NCBI GenBank assembly: GCA_964386525.1
Contig: CAYLSO010000094.1
Location: forward strand, 1 to 22,461
From: CAYLSO01 sp964386525
GTDB lineage: Bacteria; Eisenbacteria; RBG-16-71-46; DASYSL01
Direction of reading: 5' to 3'
Length of the DNA stretch: 22,461 nucleotides
The notes under the pieces: generated by a model
What the model saw: the letters and a program-made list of their open reading frames with translations, nothing else
The model's database searches: none
What the model was told of the DNA's origin: nothing
Shown here: in pieces, positions 8,547 through 16,067 of the stretch
Layout of the letters: every line of letters begins with the position of its first letter
Position numbering within the stretch: the first letter of the stretch is position 1
Position numbers and translations under genes: made by a program

Positions 8547-8586
8547 CGCAACGGGCGCCTCGTGTGAGGCGCCCGTCGCCGTTGCG
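8547..8586. terminator. Nested perfect hairpin between convergent genes, likely bidirectional terminator
   Basis: ACGGGCGCCTC (8551-8561) and GAGGCGCCCGT (8566-8576) form a perfect 11-bp stem with a GTGT loop. A second perfect 8-bp pair, CGCAACGG (8547-8554) with CCGTTGCG (8579-8586), encloses it and shares ACGG with the inner stem, so two alternative pairings compete. AAAA precedes it on the plus strand, which becomes a U tract for transcripts from the minus-strand gene. It lies between the lipoprotein stop and the VOC gene stop. Confidence 0.75.
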
Positions 8587-8603
8587 ACCCTGGCCGCGCC
8601 GCT

Positions 8604-9188
8604 CTAGCCGCTCGTCCCGGCCTTCGGCTGAGCGATCCAGATGCTGCGCCCCTCCGGGTCGCGCGTGATCACCACGCGGTGGCCCCAGGGGCTGTTCTCC
8701 GGCGGGCCCTCGAACGACACGCCGCGCGTCTGCAGCTTGCGGTAGGCCTCGTCCACGTCCTTGACGATGAAGTAGAGCACGGGCTCGCGCGGCATCATGG
8801 GCGGTCCGGTGCGTGGCGAGGGGGGCGCGAAGCCCAGGCTCGAGCCGTTGGTCGCGTGGATCCAGAGGTAGTTGCTCGTCGGGTTGTGCTCGAACTTGGT
8901 GAACCCCAGCTGCTGCGTGTAGAAGCGCCGCACCTCTTCGTAATTGTGGGTCGTGTAATCGAGACGGAGGCTCATCAGACCCATGGCATTGGGCACAGGC
9001 GGCGGGGCGGCGACCGCCGGCGCAGCGGGCTTGGCCGCGGGTTTCTTGGCCGGCGGGGCCTTGCTGGCCGGGTGCGCGGCTGGCTTAGGGGCGGCCTGGC
9101 GCGCGGCCGGCTTCGCGGCGACCGCCTTGGGGGCCGGTTTGCCGGACCGCGCGGCTGTACCGCCGCGCTTGCTGTTCTTCGTGGCCAC
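8604..9188 (-). CDS. VOC (glyoxalase/bleomycin-resistance fold) protein with Lys/Ala/Pro-rich N-terminal tail
   Basis: A 194-residue protein. Residues about 75-190 are a VOC-superfamily domain: LRLDYTTHNYEEVRRFYTQQLGF, then VLYFIVKDVDEAYRKLQTRGV and a final GHRVVITRDPEGRSIWIAQ, typical of small glyoxalase-like dimers that bind a metal. The substrate is unknown. Residues 1-70 are an Ala/Lys/Pro-rich, highly basic, disordered tail with PAKKPAAKPAA-like repeats resembling bacterial histone-H1-like tails. The start is the GTG at 9188, with GGGAGGT five bases upstream. The longer frame to 9326 has no such site and crosses the putative promoter. Confidence 0.82.
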   Translation of the reverse strand: MATKNSKRGGTAARSGKPAPKAVAAKPAARQAAPKPAAHPASKAPPAKKPAAKPAAPAVAAPPPVPNAMGLMSLRLDYTTHNYEEVRRFYTQQLGFTKFEHNPTSNYLWIHATNGSSLGFAPPSPRTGPPMMPREPVLYFIVKDVDEAYRKLQTRGVSFEGPPENSPWGHRVVITRDPEGRSIWIAQPKAGTSG

Positions 9189-9236
9189 TAGCGACCTCCC
9201 TGTGACGAGTTCAGGCCCCAGACGGGCTTCGGGCGC

Positions 9237-9264
9237 AGTGTAGCCTAACGCCGCGCCGCTGCAA
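9237..9264 (-). promoter_or_regulatory. Candidate promoter for the VOC gene
   Basis: Minus strand TTGCAG (9264-9259), a 16-base spacer and TACACT (9242-9237), about 50 bases before the GTG start. The -10 matches four of six and the -35 three of six. Confidence 0.3.
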
Positions 9265-9319
9265 CCGCTTTCCCTGGCAAAGTCGGGGCCATTTGAGGGC
9301 GCCGCGCGCCCCGACCGCC

Positions 9320-9349
9320 TTGACACTCCGGCGAAGTGGGCCGGATAGT
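9320..9349 (+). promoter_or_regulatory. Candidate sigma70-type promoter for tnaA
   Basis: A perfect TTGACA (9320-9325), 18-base spacer and GATAGT (9344-9349), about 66 bases before the tnaA ATG. I looked for a tnaC-like leader peptide with a Trp codon in the leader and found none, so tryptophan attenuation of the E. coli kind is not supported. Confidence 0.5.
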
Positions 9350-9415
9350 CACCGGCGAGGGCGTCCTCTCACCCGCCGCCGAGCGACGCCCATCCCTGCC
9401 ATCGGGAGGCTCCCC

Positions 9416-10816
9416 ATGCCGTTTCCGGCTGAACCTTTCCGCATCAAGGTCGTCGAGCCGCTGCGCCGCTCGACCCGCGAAGAGCGCGCGCGGCTGCTCG
9501 TGGAAGCCGGCTTCAACGTCTTCAAGCTGCCGTCCGAGTCCATCTACATCGACCTGCTCACCGACAGCGGCACCTCGGCGATGAGCGACCGCCAGTGGGC
9601 GGCGATGATGATGGGGGACGAGGCTTACGCGGGCTCGCGCAACTTCTACCGCTTCGAGGAGACGGTGCGGCGCATCTTCGGGTTCCGGCACGTCATCCCC
9701 ACGCACCAGGGCCGCGTCGCCGAGAACCTGCTCTTCACCGCCGTGGTCAAGGCCGGCGACGTGGTGCCCAACAACGTGCATTTCGACACCACGCGCGCCA
9801 ACGTCGAGCACCAGGACGCCGAGGCCGTCGACCTGGTGATCCCCGAGGGACTCGAGCCGGCGCGCGTGCACCCGTTCAAGGGCAACATGGACACGCTGCG
9901 GCTGGATGAGACCATCGCCCGCGCCGGCCAGGCGCGCGTGCCTCTGGTCATGCTCACGGTGACCAACAACTCGGCGGGCGGGCAGCCGGTGTCGATGGCC
10001 AACGTCCGCGCCACCGCCGAGGTCTGCCGCAAGCACGGCGTGCCGCTCATCTTCGACGCCTGCCGCTTCGCCGAGAACGCCTACTTCATCCAGCAGCGCG
10101 AGCCGGGCTACGCCGACCGGCCGGTGGTCGAGATCGTGCGCGAGATGTTCTCGTACGGCGACGGCTGCACGATGAGCGCCAAGAAGGACGGGCTGGTCAA
10201 CATCGGCGGCTTCCTGGCGCTCAACAACCGCGAGTGGGCCGAGAAGATCACCAACCTGCTGATCCTCATCGAGGGCTTCCCGACCTACGGCGGGCTGGCC
10301 AGCCGCGATCTGGAAGCCGTCGCCCAGGGCCTCGAGGAGGTGCTCAACGAGGACTACCTGAGCTTCCGCGTCGGGCAGGTGGGCGACATGGCGGAGGCCC
10401 TGCACGCCGCCGGCGTGCCCACCGTGCGCCCGCCGGGCGGCCACGCGGTGTACCTCGACGCCAAGGCCTTCGCGCCGCACATCCCGCCCGCCGAGTTCCC
10501 GGGTCAGGCGATCGTGGTGAGCCTGTACCGCGACTACGCCATCCGCGGCGTCGAGATCGGCTCGCTGATGTTCGCGCACCGCGACCCGGCCAGCGGCCGG
10601 GAGGTCGCGCCGGCCCTCGAGCTGGTGCGGCTGGCCGTCCCGCGGCGCGTGTACACGAGCGCGCACCTGCGCTACGTGGCCGACAGCGTCATCGCCATCC
10701 ACCGGCAGCGCGAGGCGCTGCGCGGGCTGCGCATCACGCACGCCGCCCCGTACCTGCGCCACTTCACCGCGGCGCTCGAGGAGCTGCCGGCTCGCCCGGT
10801 GGCGGTGACGTCGTGA
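9416..10816 (+). CDS. tnaA: Tryptophanase (PLP-dependent beta-eliminating lyase)
   Basis: A 466-residue enzyme of the tryptophanase / tyrosine phenol-lyase family, which cleaves L-Trp to indole, pyruvate and ammonia (or Tyr to phenol). PLP-binding lysines lie in MSAKKDGLVNIGG (K256-K257; K257 is the position used in tyrosine phenol-lyase). The assignment to tryptophanase rests on GVEIGSLMF, where tyrosine phenol-lyases have an Arg-bearing MERG, and on LRHFTA with H449, equivalent to His463 of E. coli TnaA, where tyrosine phenol-lyase has Phe. The segment DGLVNIGG is more like tyrosine phenol-lyase. The ATG at 9416 has GGGAGG six bases upstream. Its stop overlaps the start of the next gene by four bases (GTGA). 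Confidence 0.88.
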   Translation: MPFPAEPFRIKVVEPLRRSTREERARLLVEAGFNVFKLPSESIYIDLLTDSGTSAMSDRQWAAMMMGDEAYAGSRNFYRFEETVRRIFGFRHVIPTHQGRVAENLLFTAVVKAGDVVPNNVHFDTTRANVEHQDAEAVDLVIPEGLEPARVHPFKGNMDTLRLDETIARAGQARVPLVMLTVTNNSAGGQPVSMANVRATAEVCRKHGVPLIFDACRFAENAYFIQQREPGYADRPVVEIVREMFSYGDGCTMSAKKDGLVNIGGFLALNNREWAEKITNLLILIEGFPTYGGLASRDLEAVAQGLEEVLNEDYLSFRVGQVGDMAEALHAAGVPTVRPPGGHAVYLDAKAFAPHIPPAEFPGQAIVVSLYRDYAIRGVEIGSLMFAHRDPASGREVAPALELVRLAVPRRVYTSAHLRYVADSVIAIHRQREALRGLRITHAAPYLRHFTAALEELPARPVAVTS

Positions 10817-11898
10817 GGCGGGCGGCGCTGGCGGCGCTCATCGGCGCGGCGCTTCTGGCCGTCAGCAGCGGCGCGCTCGCAGCCCCCGCCGGCGAGCCGA
10901 AGGCCGCGGGGGTCCCCGCCCACCCCGAGGGCGGCCCGGTGCGCACGGACCGGCCCGGCTTCGCGCCGGTGGACTTGCCCGATTCGATCGTTCAGGACCT
11001 GCGCCTGGCCTGGGCCCTGCGCGCTCGTGTCGGACAGGCCTACTGGCCGGAGTGGGCCGCCACGCAGCCGGCGCCGCTGCTGCTGCGCGGCGACCCGTTC
11101 GACTACTTCGTGAACCATCCGGCGCCGCCGGGGACCACCACCGCCGCGGCGCCGCTGCCGGGCGGGCCGGGGACGTACCACACGTCGCTGCACCGGTTCC
11201 CGTACCCCGACGCGTCCTGGACGAGGATCGAGAGCCACGGTGGGTTCTGGTGCGTGCCCTACAGCTTCGAGAAGGGGCGTCCGGGCACGCGCGCGCAGAC
11301 GGCGGCGATGCTGGCCGTCCGCGACTTTCTCGTCTATCAGACGACGGCGGGCAAGCCCGTGTGGGCGACGCCCTCGGATACGGGGCAGGTGCGCCGCTTG
11401 AGGTCCGACCCGGACCTGCTCGCCTGGCTGGATCAGGAGGGGGTCGCTCTGCGTCAGGCGGTGGCCGAGGCCGACCCGGCCCGGCGCGCCGAGTGGGTCC
11501 ACAAGGCGCTGGCCGCGGCGGCCAAGGCGGACGAGGCCGCGGCCCGCAAGCCGGATCTGGTGAAGACCCTCGCCTGGCTGCGCGAGGCCCGCCGCTTCGA
11601 GGGTTCGGCGGTCTACATGCGCATTCTCCTCGAGGGGAACGCGGCAGCGCTCGTGCAGGGGGACACCGCCCAGGCGCTGCCGGGCGAAGGTGCCGCCCCC
11701 GAGGCGCGCCAGCGGTTGTGGCGGGAGCGTGCCGCCGGGCTTTCGGACCGCTCGGTCACCGGTGGCCACCTGGGCAGTATCGGGGAGGCCGGCGCCTACT
11801 CCTGCGTGCTCCTCGACATGACTACCCCGGGCTGGCGGAAGCGGCTCTTCCAGGCGGACTTCAGGCTCTCGGCCGCTCTCGCAAAGGCGTTCAAGTAG
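10813..11898 (+). CDS. Secreted protein of unknown function, coupled to tnaA
   Basis: A 361-residue protein starting at a GTG that overlaps the tnaA stop (GTGA), so it is very likely translationally coupled. It has a clear Sec signal peptide: MRRAA, then a hydrophobic Ala/Leu core and a cleavage-like SSGALA-AP around residue 24. The mature protein includes a conserved-looking aromatic block (HTSLHRFPYPDASWTRIESH, GGFWCVPYSF), two Cys (FWCVPY and YSCVLLD) that could pair, and an Ala-rich helical region around 205-260. No known domain or catalytic motif was recognised. An extracytoplasmic role linked to tryptophan or indole is only a guess from the coupling. Confidence 0.72.
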   Translation: MRRAALAALIGAALLAVSSGALAAPAGEPKAAGVPAHPEGGPVRTDRPGFAPVDLPDSIVQDLRLAWALRARVGQAYWPEWAATQPAPLLLRGDPFDYFVNHPAPPGTTTAAAPLPGGPGTYHTSLHRFPYPDASWTRIESHGGFWCVPYSFEKGRPGTRAQTAAMLAVRDFLVYQTTAGKPVWATPSDTGQVRRLRSDPDLLAWLDQEGVALRQAVAEADPARRAEWVHKALAAAAKADEAAARKPDLVKTLAWLREARRFEGSAVYMRILLEGNAAALVQGDTAQALPGEGAAPEARQRLWRERAAGLSDRSVTGGHLGSIGEAGAYSCVLLDMTTPGWRKRLFQADFRLSAALAKAFK

Positions 11899-11942
11899 GG
11901 AGGAAACCAGACGGTTCCGTAGGGGTATCAAGCAACGGCACA

Positions 11943-11982
11943 GCGGCCCGGGCGCCGGTCCTCAGAATATCGCGGCCCGGGC
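11943..11982. repeat. Pair of 11-bp direct repeats in intergenic DNA
   Basis: GCGGCCCGGGC occurs at 11943-11953 and 11972-11982 (29 bases start to start) between the secreted-protein and LOG-like stops. A small hairpin, CCGCGCG (12039-12045) with CGCGCGG (12051-12057), lies further on and may help terminate transcription. Nothing else was recognised in this 228-base gap. Confidence 0.4.
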
Positions 11983-12126
11983 AAGAGATCGCTTGGCACG
12001 GGCGTCGGGCTGCCCTAGGATTCTCGGACCGGATTCTGCCGCGCGCCCCGCGCGCGGGCGGAAGCAGCAAAGGGGTTGGGACAGGCGGGAACTCGCGGCC
12101 ACCAGGGACCTCGGTCGTGAGACTCG

Positions 12127-12705
12127 TCAGCCTCCGGCCCCTTCTGCTTTAATCGCCGCGCCCATTGCCTCCTCGAGCATCCGCACCGCCTCCGCCGGAT
12201 CCGCCGCCACCCGCACCAGGGCGCGGACGTCGTTCTCGATCTCGAAGCCGCCCCCCCCCAGAACCCGCAGCCGCTCGCGCCAGCTCTCGCCGAGGCAGAC
12301 CAGCGGCCCGTGCGAGCGGTCGAGGAAGATGTGATTCCAGACGAGGAAGAACTCGGTGACGGTGCCGAGGCTGCCGTCGAGGGCCACGAAAGCCTCGGCC
12401 TGCATGAGATGCTGGAGGCGCTCCATGAGTGTGCGCGTGCGCCGCTCTTCGCTCAGATACGGATTGGGCACGCGCTGCGGGAACAGCGCCACCGTGACGC
12501 CGACCACCTGGCCGCCGGCGGCGCGCGCCCCGCGGCTCACCGCTTCCATGGCGCCGCCGTAGCCGCCGTTGACGACCCGCGCCCCGGCCTCGGCCAGGCG
12601 CCGGCCGAGTGTTTCCGCCACGGCCCACCCGGGCTCCTCGGGGAGCAAGGTGGAGGACCCGAAGACGGAGATGGTGCGCCCGGCGAGCGGCCCTCGAGCG
12701 TTCAT
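12127..12705 (-). CDS. LOG-like Rossmann-fold protein (TIGR00730-related)
   Basis: A 192-residue protein related to the LOG / lysine decarboxylase-like family, some members of which are cytokinin-type nucleotide phosphoribohydrolases. It begins with a nucleotide-binding strand-loop (ISVFGSSTL) and has GGYGGAMEAVSRGA, the usual second Gly-rich motif. The signature PGGxGTxxE is altered to LDGSLGTVTEFFLVW: GT and E remain but the Pro-Gly-Gly is gone, so phosphoribohydrolase activity is uncertain. The ATG at 12705 overlaps the stop of the upstream Fe-S carrier gene in ATGA, indicating co-translation. Its role next to Fe-S assembly genes is unknown. Confidence 0.75.
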   Translation of the reverse strand: MNARGPLAGRTISVFGSSTLLPEEPGWAVAETLGRRLAEAGARVVNGGYGGAMEAVSRGARAAGGQVVGVTVALFPQRVPNPYLSEERRTRTLMERLQHLMQAEAFVALDGSLGTVTEFFLVWNHIFLDRSHGPLVCLGESWRERLRVLGGGGFEIENDVRALVRVAADPAEAVRMLEEAMGAAIKAEGAGG

Positions 12706-13040
12706 ACGGTGAACGACTCGCCGCAGGAGCAGGCGCGCTTGGCGTTCGGGTTGCGGAACTTGAAGCCGCTCTCCATGAGGCTGTCCTCCCAGTCGATCTG
12801 CGTGCCGACCAGGAAGAGCTGGCTCTTCACGTCGAGGTAGACGCGCAGGCCGTCGAACTCCAGGACCAGGTCGCCGCGCTTCGCCTCGTGCTCGGGGTCC
12901 ACGAAGTAGGAGAGACCCGAGCAGCCGCCGCCGCGCACGCCGACGCGCACCCCGTGGTCGGGCTTGCCCTCGCGGGCCAGTAGCGCCTTGGCGCGCTCCA
13001 CGGCGCGCGGGGTGAACGCGATGAGATTCTCGTCGGTCAT
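12702..13040 (-). CDS. erpA: A-type iron-sulfur cluster carrier (HesB/IscA/ErpA family)
   Basis: A 112-residue A-type carrier that delivers Fe-S clusters to apoproteins. The three conserved cysteines are present: GGGCSGLSY and the C-terminal CSCGESF. Other family blocks are FTPRAVERAKALL and YLDVKSQLFLVGTQIDWEDSLMESGFKFRNPNA. IscA, ErpA and SufA are hard to separate by sequence alone, so the symbol is tentative. The ATG at 13040 is preferred with GGAGGG ten bases upstream; the longer frame to 13082 adds a non-conserved extension. It lies 61 bases after the cysteine desulfurase stop, fitting an Fe-S assembly operon. No iscU, iscR or suf gene is in the window. Confidence 0.88.
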   Translation of the reverse strand: MTDENLIAFTPRAVERAKALLAREGKPDHGVRVGVRGGGCSGLSYFVDPEHEAKRGDLVLEFDGLRVYLDVKSQLFLVGTQIDWEDSLMESGFKFRNPNAKRACSCGESFTV

Positions 13041-13101
13041 GGGCTCGCTTCCCTCCGTTGGCTGGGCGGCCGGGCCGCCCACCGTATGCCGTGCCGGCGG
13101 C

Positions 13102-14285
13102 TCAGTCCGCCGCCCGCCGCGCCGCGCCGCTCGCCATCGCCCGCAGGCGGGGCACGTTCTCCGCGACCAGGTCCACGACGTAATCTACTTCTTCCTCGGT
13201 GTTCCCGCGCCCCAGGCCGAAGCGCAGCGACGAGTGCGCGAGATCCTCGCCCACGCCAGCGCCCGGATGACGGGCGAGGGCTCGGGCGCGGCCGAAGCGC
13301 AGGCCGAACCCGAGGAGAGGGCCACCTCGCGCAGCGCCATGAGCAGCGCCTCGCCGTCGATTCCGGCGAAGGAGATGTTGAGGTTGCCCGGCACCCGCCG
13401 CTCCAGGCTGCCGTTGACGCGCAGGTCGGGGACGCGCGCCAGGAGGCCCCGGCGCAGGCGCTCGCGCAGCTCGAGCAGGCAGCGGCTCTCCGTGGCCAGC
13501 TCGCGGCCGGCGATCTCGCAAGCCGCGCCCAGCCCGACGATGCCGGGCACGTTGAGCGTGCCCGAGCGCAGCCCACGCTCGTGGCCGCCGCCGTCGATCT
13601 CCGGCGTCAATCGAACGCGCGGTTGGCCGGAGCGCACGTACACGGCGCCCACGCCTTTCGGCCCGTACAGCTTGTGCCCGGAGACGGCGAGCAAGTCCAC
13701 GGACGCGGCCCGCGCGTCCACCGGCAGCTTGCCCACCGCCTGGGCGGCGTCCACGGCGAAGAGGATGCCGCGCGCACGGCACAGGCGGCCGATCTCCGCG
13801 ATGGGCTGGACGACGCCGATCTCGTTGTTCACCCACATCACCGACACCACCGTGGTGCGCTCCGTCAGGGCGCGCTCCACGTCGGCCAGGTCGAGCAGGC
13901 CCTCGCCGTCCACCGGCAGACGCGTGACGCGGAAACCCTCGCGCTCGAGGGCGGTGGCGACGTCGAGCACGGCCGGGTGCTCGGTGACGACGGTGACGAT
14001 GTGGTCGCCGCGCGAGCGGTGGTAGCGCGCCGCGCCCTTGAGGATGAGGTTGGCGCTCTCGGTGGCGCCGCTGGTGAAGACGATCTCCCTGGGCGTGGCT
14101 CCGAGGAGGGCGGCGACCTGGGCCCGCGCCCGCTCCACGGCCTCCTCGGCCCGCCAGCCGAAGACGTGGTTCTTCGAGGCCGGGTTGCCGAAGGTCTCCG
14201 TGAAGAACGGCAGCATGGCCTCGACGACCCGGGGGTCGCAGGGCGTGGTGGCGTGGTGGTCCATGTAGATGGGCAACCGGATCAC
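13102..14285 (-). CDS. iscS: Cysteine desulfurase (IscS/NifS family) split by a single-base frameshift
   Basis: PLP enzyme that converts Cys to Ala and supplies sulfur for Fe-S clusters. From a GTG at 14285 (GGGGGA upstream) it reads IRLPIYMDHHATTP. The PLP lysine is K205 in SGHKLYGPKG (Lys206 in E. coli IscS) and the active-site cysteine is C329 in SSGSACASA (Cys328 in E. coli). After PSPVIRAL the frame breaks near 13255-13258. The conserved C-terminus EDLAHSSLRFGLGRGNTEEE continues in another frame to the stop at 13102. Adding one base (CTGGCG to CTGGGCG on the coding strand) restores a 394-residue protein. As written, the frame instead ends at 13185 with an aberrant tail of about 25 residues. 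First gene of the operon with the A-type carrier. Confidence 0.88.
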
Positions 14286-14529
14286 GGTCTTCCCCCGCTT
14301 GGCGAACGGCGCGAGGCCGGGACCCCACCGCTCAGGCCGGCAGGCCACGGCCTCGCTATTGGGATGCAGGAGGAACAGGTTAGCACCTGGCGGGGAGCGG
14401 AGACAGCGCCCGAGCGGCCGCGCCGCCGGAGAGGTTGCGCCGGGGGCGCAGCCCGGCCTAGAGTACGCGGACCCCCGCACCGATGTTCGAGAACTGTCAA
14501 CTCGAGGATTCGCGCAAGGAGGCTCAGCG

Positions 14530-15171
14530 ATGAGGATTCTGGGGACACTGGTGGTGCTCGGTCTGGCCGTCACGGCGTTCGGCGTCGCCCCGGCGGCGGC
14601 GCAGGAGTCCGGGATGACCTGGGCGGGCTCGCTCTACGGCGGCTACGCGAAGATCATGGAGAACGACGACCTCCTGCCGGTGCCCGGCGGCTCGTTCGGC
14701 GGGCGCGGCAACCTCTTCGCGATGCTCGACCCGGTGCTCGGCATCGGGGCGGAGTTGGGCTACTACAGCTTCGGGTCCGAAGACTACGAGATTCCCACCA
14801 TCGAGCGCGGCGAGTTGAATTTCAGTGCGTTCCAGGCGACGGCCCAAGCGATCGCCCGCGGCGCGCGTGGATCTGTGCGTCCCTTCGGGACATTGGGTCT
14901 GGGTCTGTACTCGCTCAAGGGCTCGAACAAGGGCGTGGAACTCGACGCCGGCAACGTGCCGATCCCGGGCTCGGACTTTGACAACTCGGAGACGGACAGC
15001 AAGTTCGGCGTGAACCTGGGCGGCGGCGTGCAGTTCAAGCCCTCGGCCTCGTCGATCTCCTTCGGCCTCGAGGCGCGCTGGCACACGATCTTCAACGGCT
15101 GGATCAACGAGGACCTCGAGGAGTCGGCGCTCGACGTCGTGACCGTGATGGCGGGGATCAACTTCAACTAG
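14530..15171 (+). CDS. Small outer-membrane beta-barrel-like protein (first of tandem pair)
   Basis: A 213-residue protein with a Sec signal peptide ending PAAAQES (about residue 24) and an alternating beta-strand pattern typical of small outer-membrane barrels: WAGSLYGGYAKIME, GIGAELGYYSFG, FQATAQAIARG, RPFGTLGLGLYSLKG, FGVNLGGGVQFK, ISFGLEARWHTIF and a final VVTVMAGINFN. The GxELGY and RPFGTLGLG blocks resemble the OmpW/opacity-type barrel superfamily. The substrate is unknown; the role could be structural. The ATG at 14530 has AAGGAGG seven bases upstream. The next gene is a clear paralogue, so this is a tandem duplication. Confidence 0.78.
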   Translation: MRILGTLVVLGLAVTAFGVAPAAAQESGMTWAGSLYGGYAKIMENDDLLPVPGGSFGGRGNLFAMLDPVLGIGAELGYYSFGSEDYEIPTIERGELNFSAFQATAQAIARGARGSVRPFGTLGLGLYSLKGSNKGVELDAGNVPIPGSDFDNSETDSKFGVNLGGGVQFKPSASSISFGLEARWHTIFNGWINEDLEESALDVVTVMAGINFN

Positions 15172-15300
15172 GTAGCACTGGCCGCCCCTGGCCGCGCTGC
15201 CGTCGCGGGTCGTGAAGGGTTCGCGATCCGCTATGAGTCCGCGCGCCGGGCGGGGATGGGCGGGTTGGCCGTTCGGGTTTCCGACCAAGGAGGCGCGGTG

Positions 15301-15954
15301 ATGCGACGCACGGCGGTGGGGCTGGCGGTGATTCTCGGGTTGGCGATCGGCGCGGTCCCGGCGATGGCCCAGGCGACGAGCCCGTGGATGGGCACGGTCT
15401 ACGCCGGGTACTCGAAGATCATGGAGAGCGAGGACGAGGCGCTCTACGGCGTCCCGGGCGGCGGGGTCACGTTCCACGGCAACGTCTTCCGGATGCTCGA
15501 TCCGGTCATCGGCGTGGGGGCCGAGCTGGGATACCAGAACTACGGGGAGCAGGCCTACGAGATCCCGTGGACGTCGTTAGATATGGGAGAGAAGGGAGAC
15601 GCGGGCTTCAGCTCCGTCCATTTCACGGCGCAGGCGATCGCCCGCGGGACGCGCGGCAAGGTCCGCCCGTTCGGCACCCTGGGTCTCGGTTTCTATTCGC
15701 TGCGCGCGACGCTCTCGGGCCAGCTGATTGGTCCCGACGGCGAACCACTCCCCAACAACACCTTCGAGGACAAGGGCAGCGAGGGTAAGTTCGGCGTGAA
15801 TCTGGGCGGCGGTGTGCAGTTCAAGCTGTCGGAGTCGTCGGTGTCTTTCGGCGTCGAGGCGCGCTGGCACGCGATCTTCGACGCCTGGCCGACGGCCGAA
15901 GGCACGGCCGGCCTGGACATCATGACCCTCATGGCGGGAGTGCATTTCAACTAG
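15301..15954 (+). CDS. Small outer-membrane beta-barrel-like protein (second of tandem pair)
   Basis: A 217-residue paralogue of the preceding gene. It shares the signal peptide layout (ending AMAQAT) and the blocks YAGYSKIMES, GVGAELGYQNYG, FTAQAIARGTRGKVRPFGTL, FGVNLGGGVQFK, SFGVEARWHAIFDAW and LMAGVHFN in the same order. It differs mainly in loop lengths, for example the segment around GPDGEPLPNNTF. The ATG at 15301 follows AAGGAGG by seven bases; an in-frame ATG at 15256 lacks such a site. The 129-base gap upstream contains no recognised element beyond this ribosome-binding site. Confidence 0.78.
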   Translation: MRRTAVGLAVILGLAIGAVPAMAQATSPWMGTVYAGYSKIMESEDEALYGVPGGGVTFHGNVFRMLDPVIGVGAELGYQNYGEQAYEIPWTSLDMGEKGDAGFSSVHFTAQAIARGTRGKVRPFGTLGLGFYSLRATLSGQLIGPDGEPLPNNTFEDKGSEGKFGVNLGGGVQFKLSESSVSFGVEARWHAIFDAWPTAEGTAGLDIMTLMAGVHFN

Positions 15955-16008
15955 GCGGTGACGGAAGCCGCCCGCCAGGGAGTCGGCGGGGCAAGCCAGG
16001 AAGGACTG

Positions 16009-16039
16009 CGGGGGCAGCGGCGCGGTGCCGCTGCCCCCG
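16009..16039. terminator. Strong GC hairpin between convergent barrel genes, likely bidirectional terminator
   Basis: CGGGGGCAGCGGC (16009-16021) pairs perfectly with GCCGCTGCCCCCG (16027-16039) around a GCGGT loop, a 13-bp stem. No clear U tract follows. It sits midway between the stops of the second tandem barrel gene and the minus-strand barrel gene. Confidence 0.6.
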
Positions 16040-16067
16040 TTCCACTTCGCCGGCGCGGCGCCTGCCG

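Noticed and set aside
9350..9415. tnaC-like attenuator upstream of tnaA
   Set aside because: No short frame with a Trp codon and its own ribosome-binding site was found in the leader.
13240..13270. Programmed ribosomal frameshift in the cysteine desulfurase
   Set aside because: No slippery heptamer or obvious stimulatory structure was seen, and the family is not known for recoding; a missing base is simpler.
13086..14981. 631-residue plus-strand frame over the cysteine desulfurase
   Set aside because: Low-complexity shadow; the opposite strand encodes recognisable PLP and active-site cysteine motifs.
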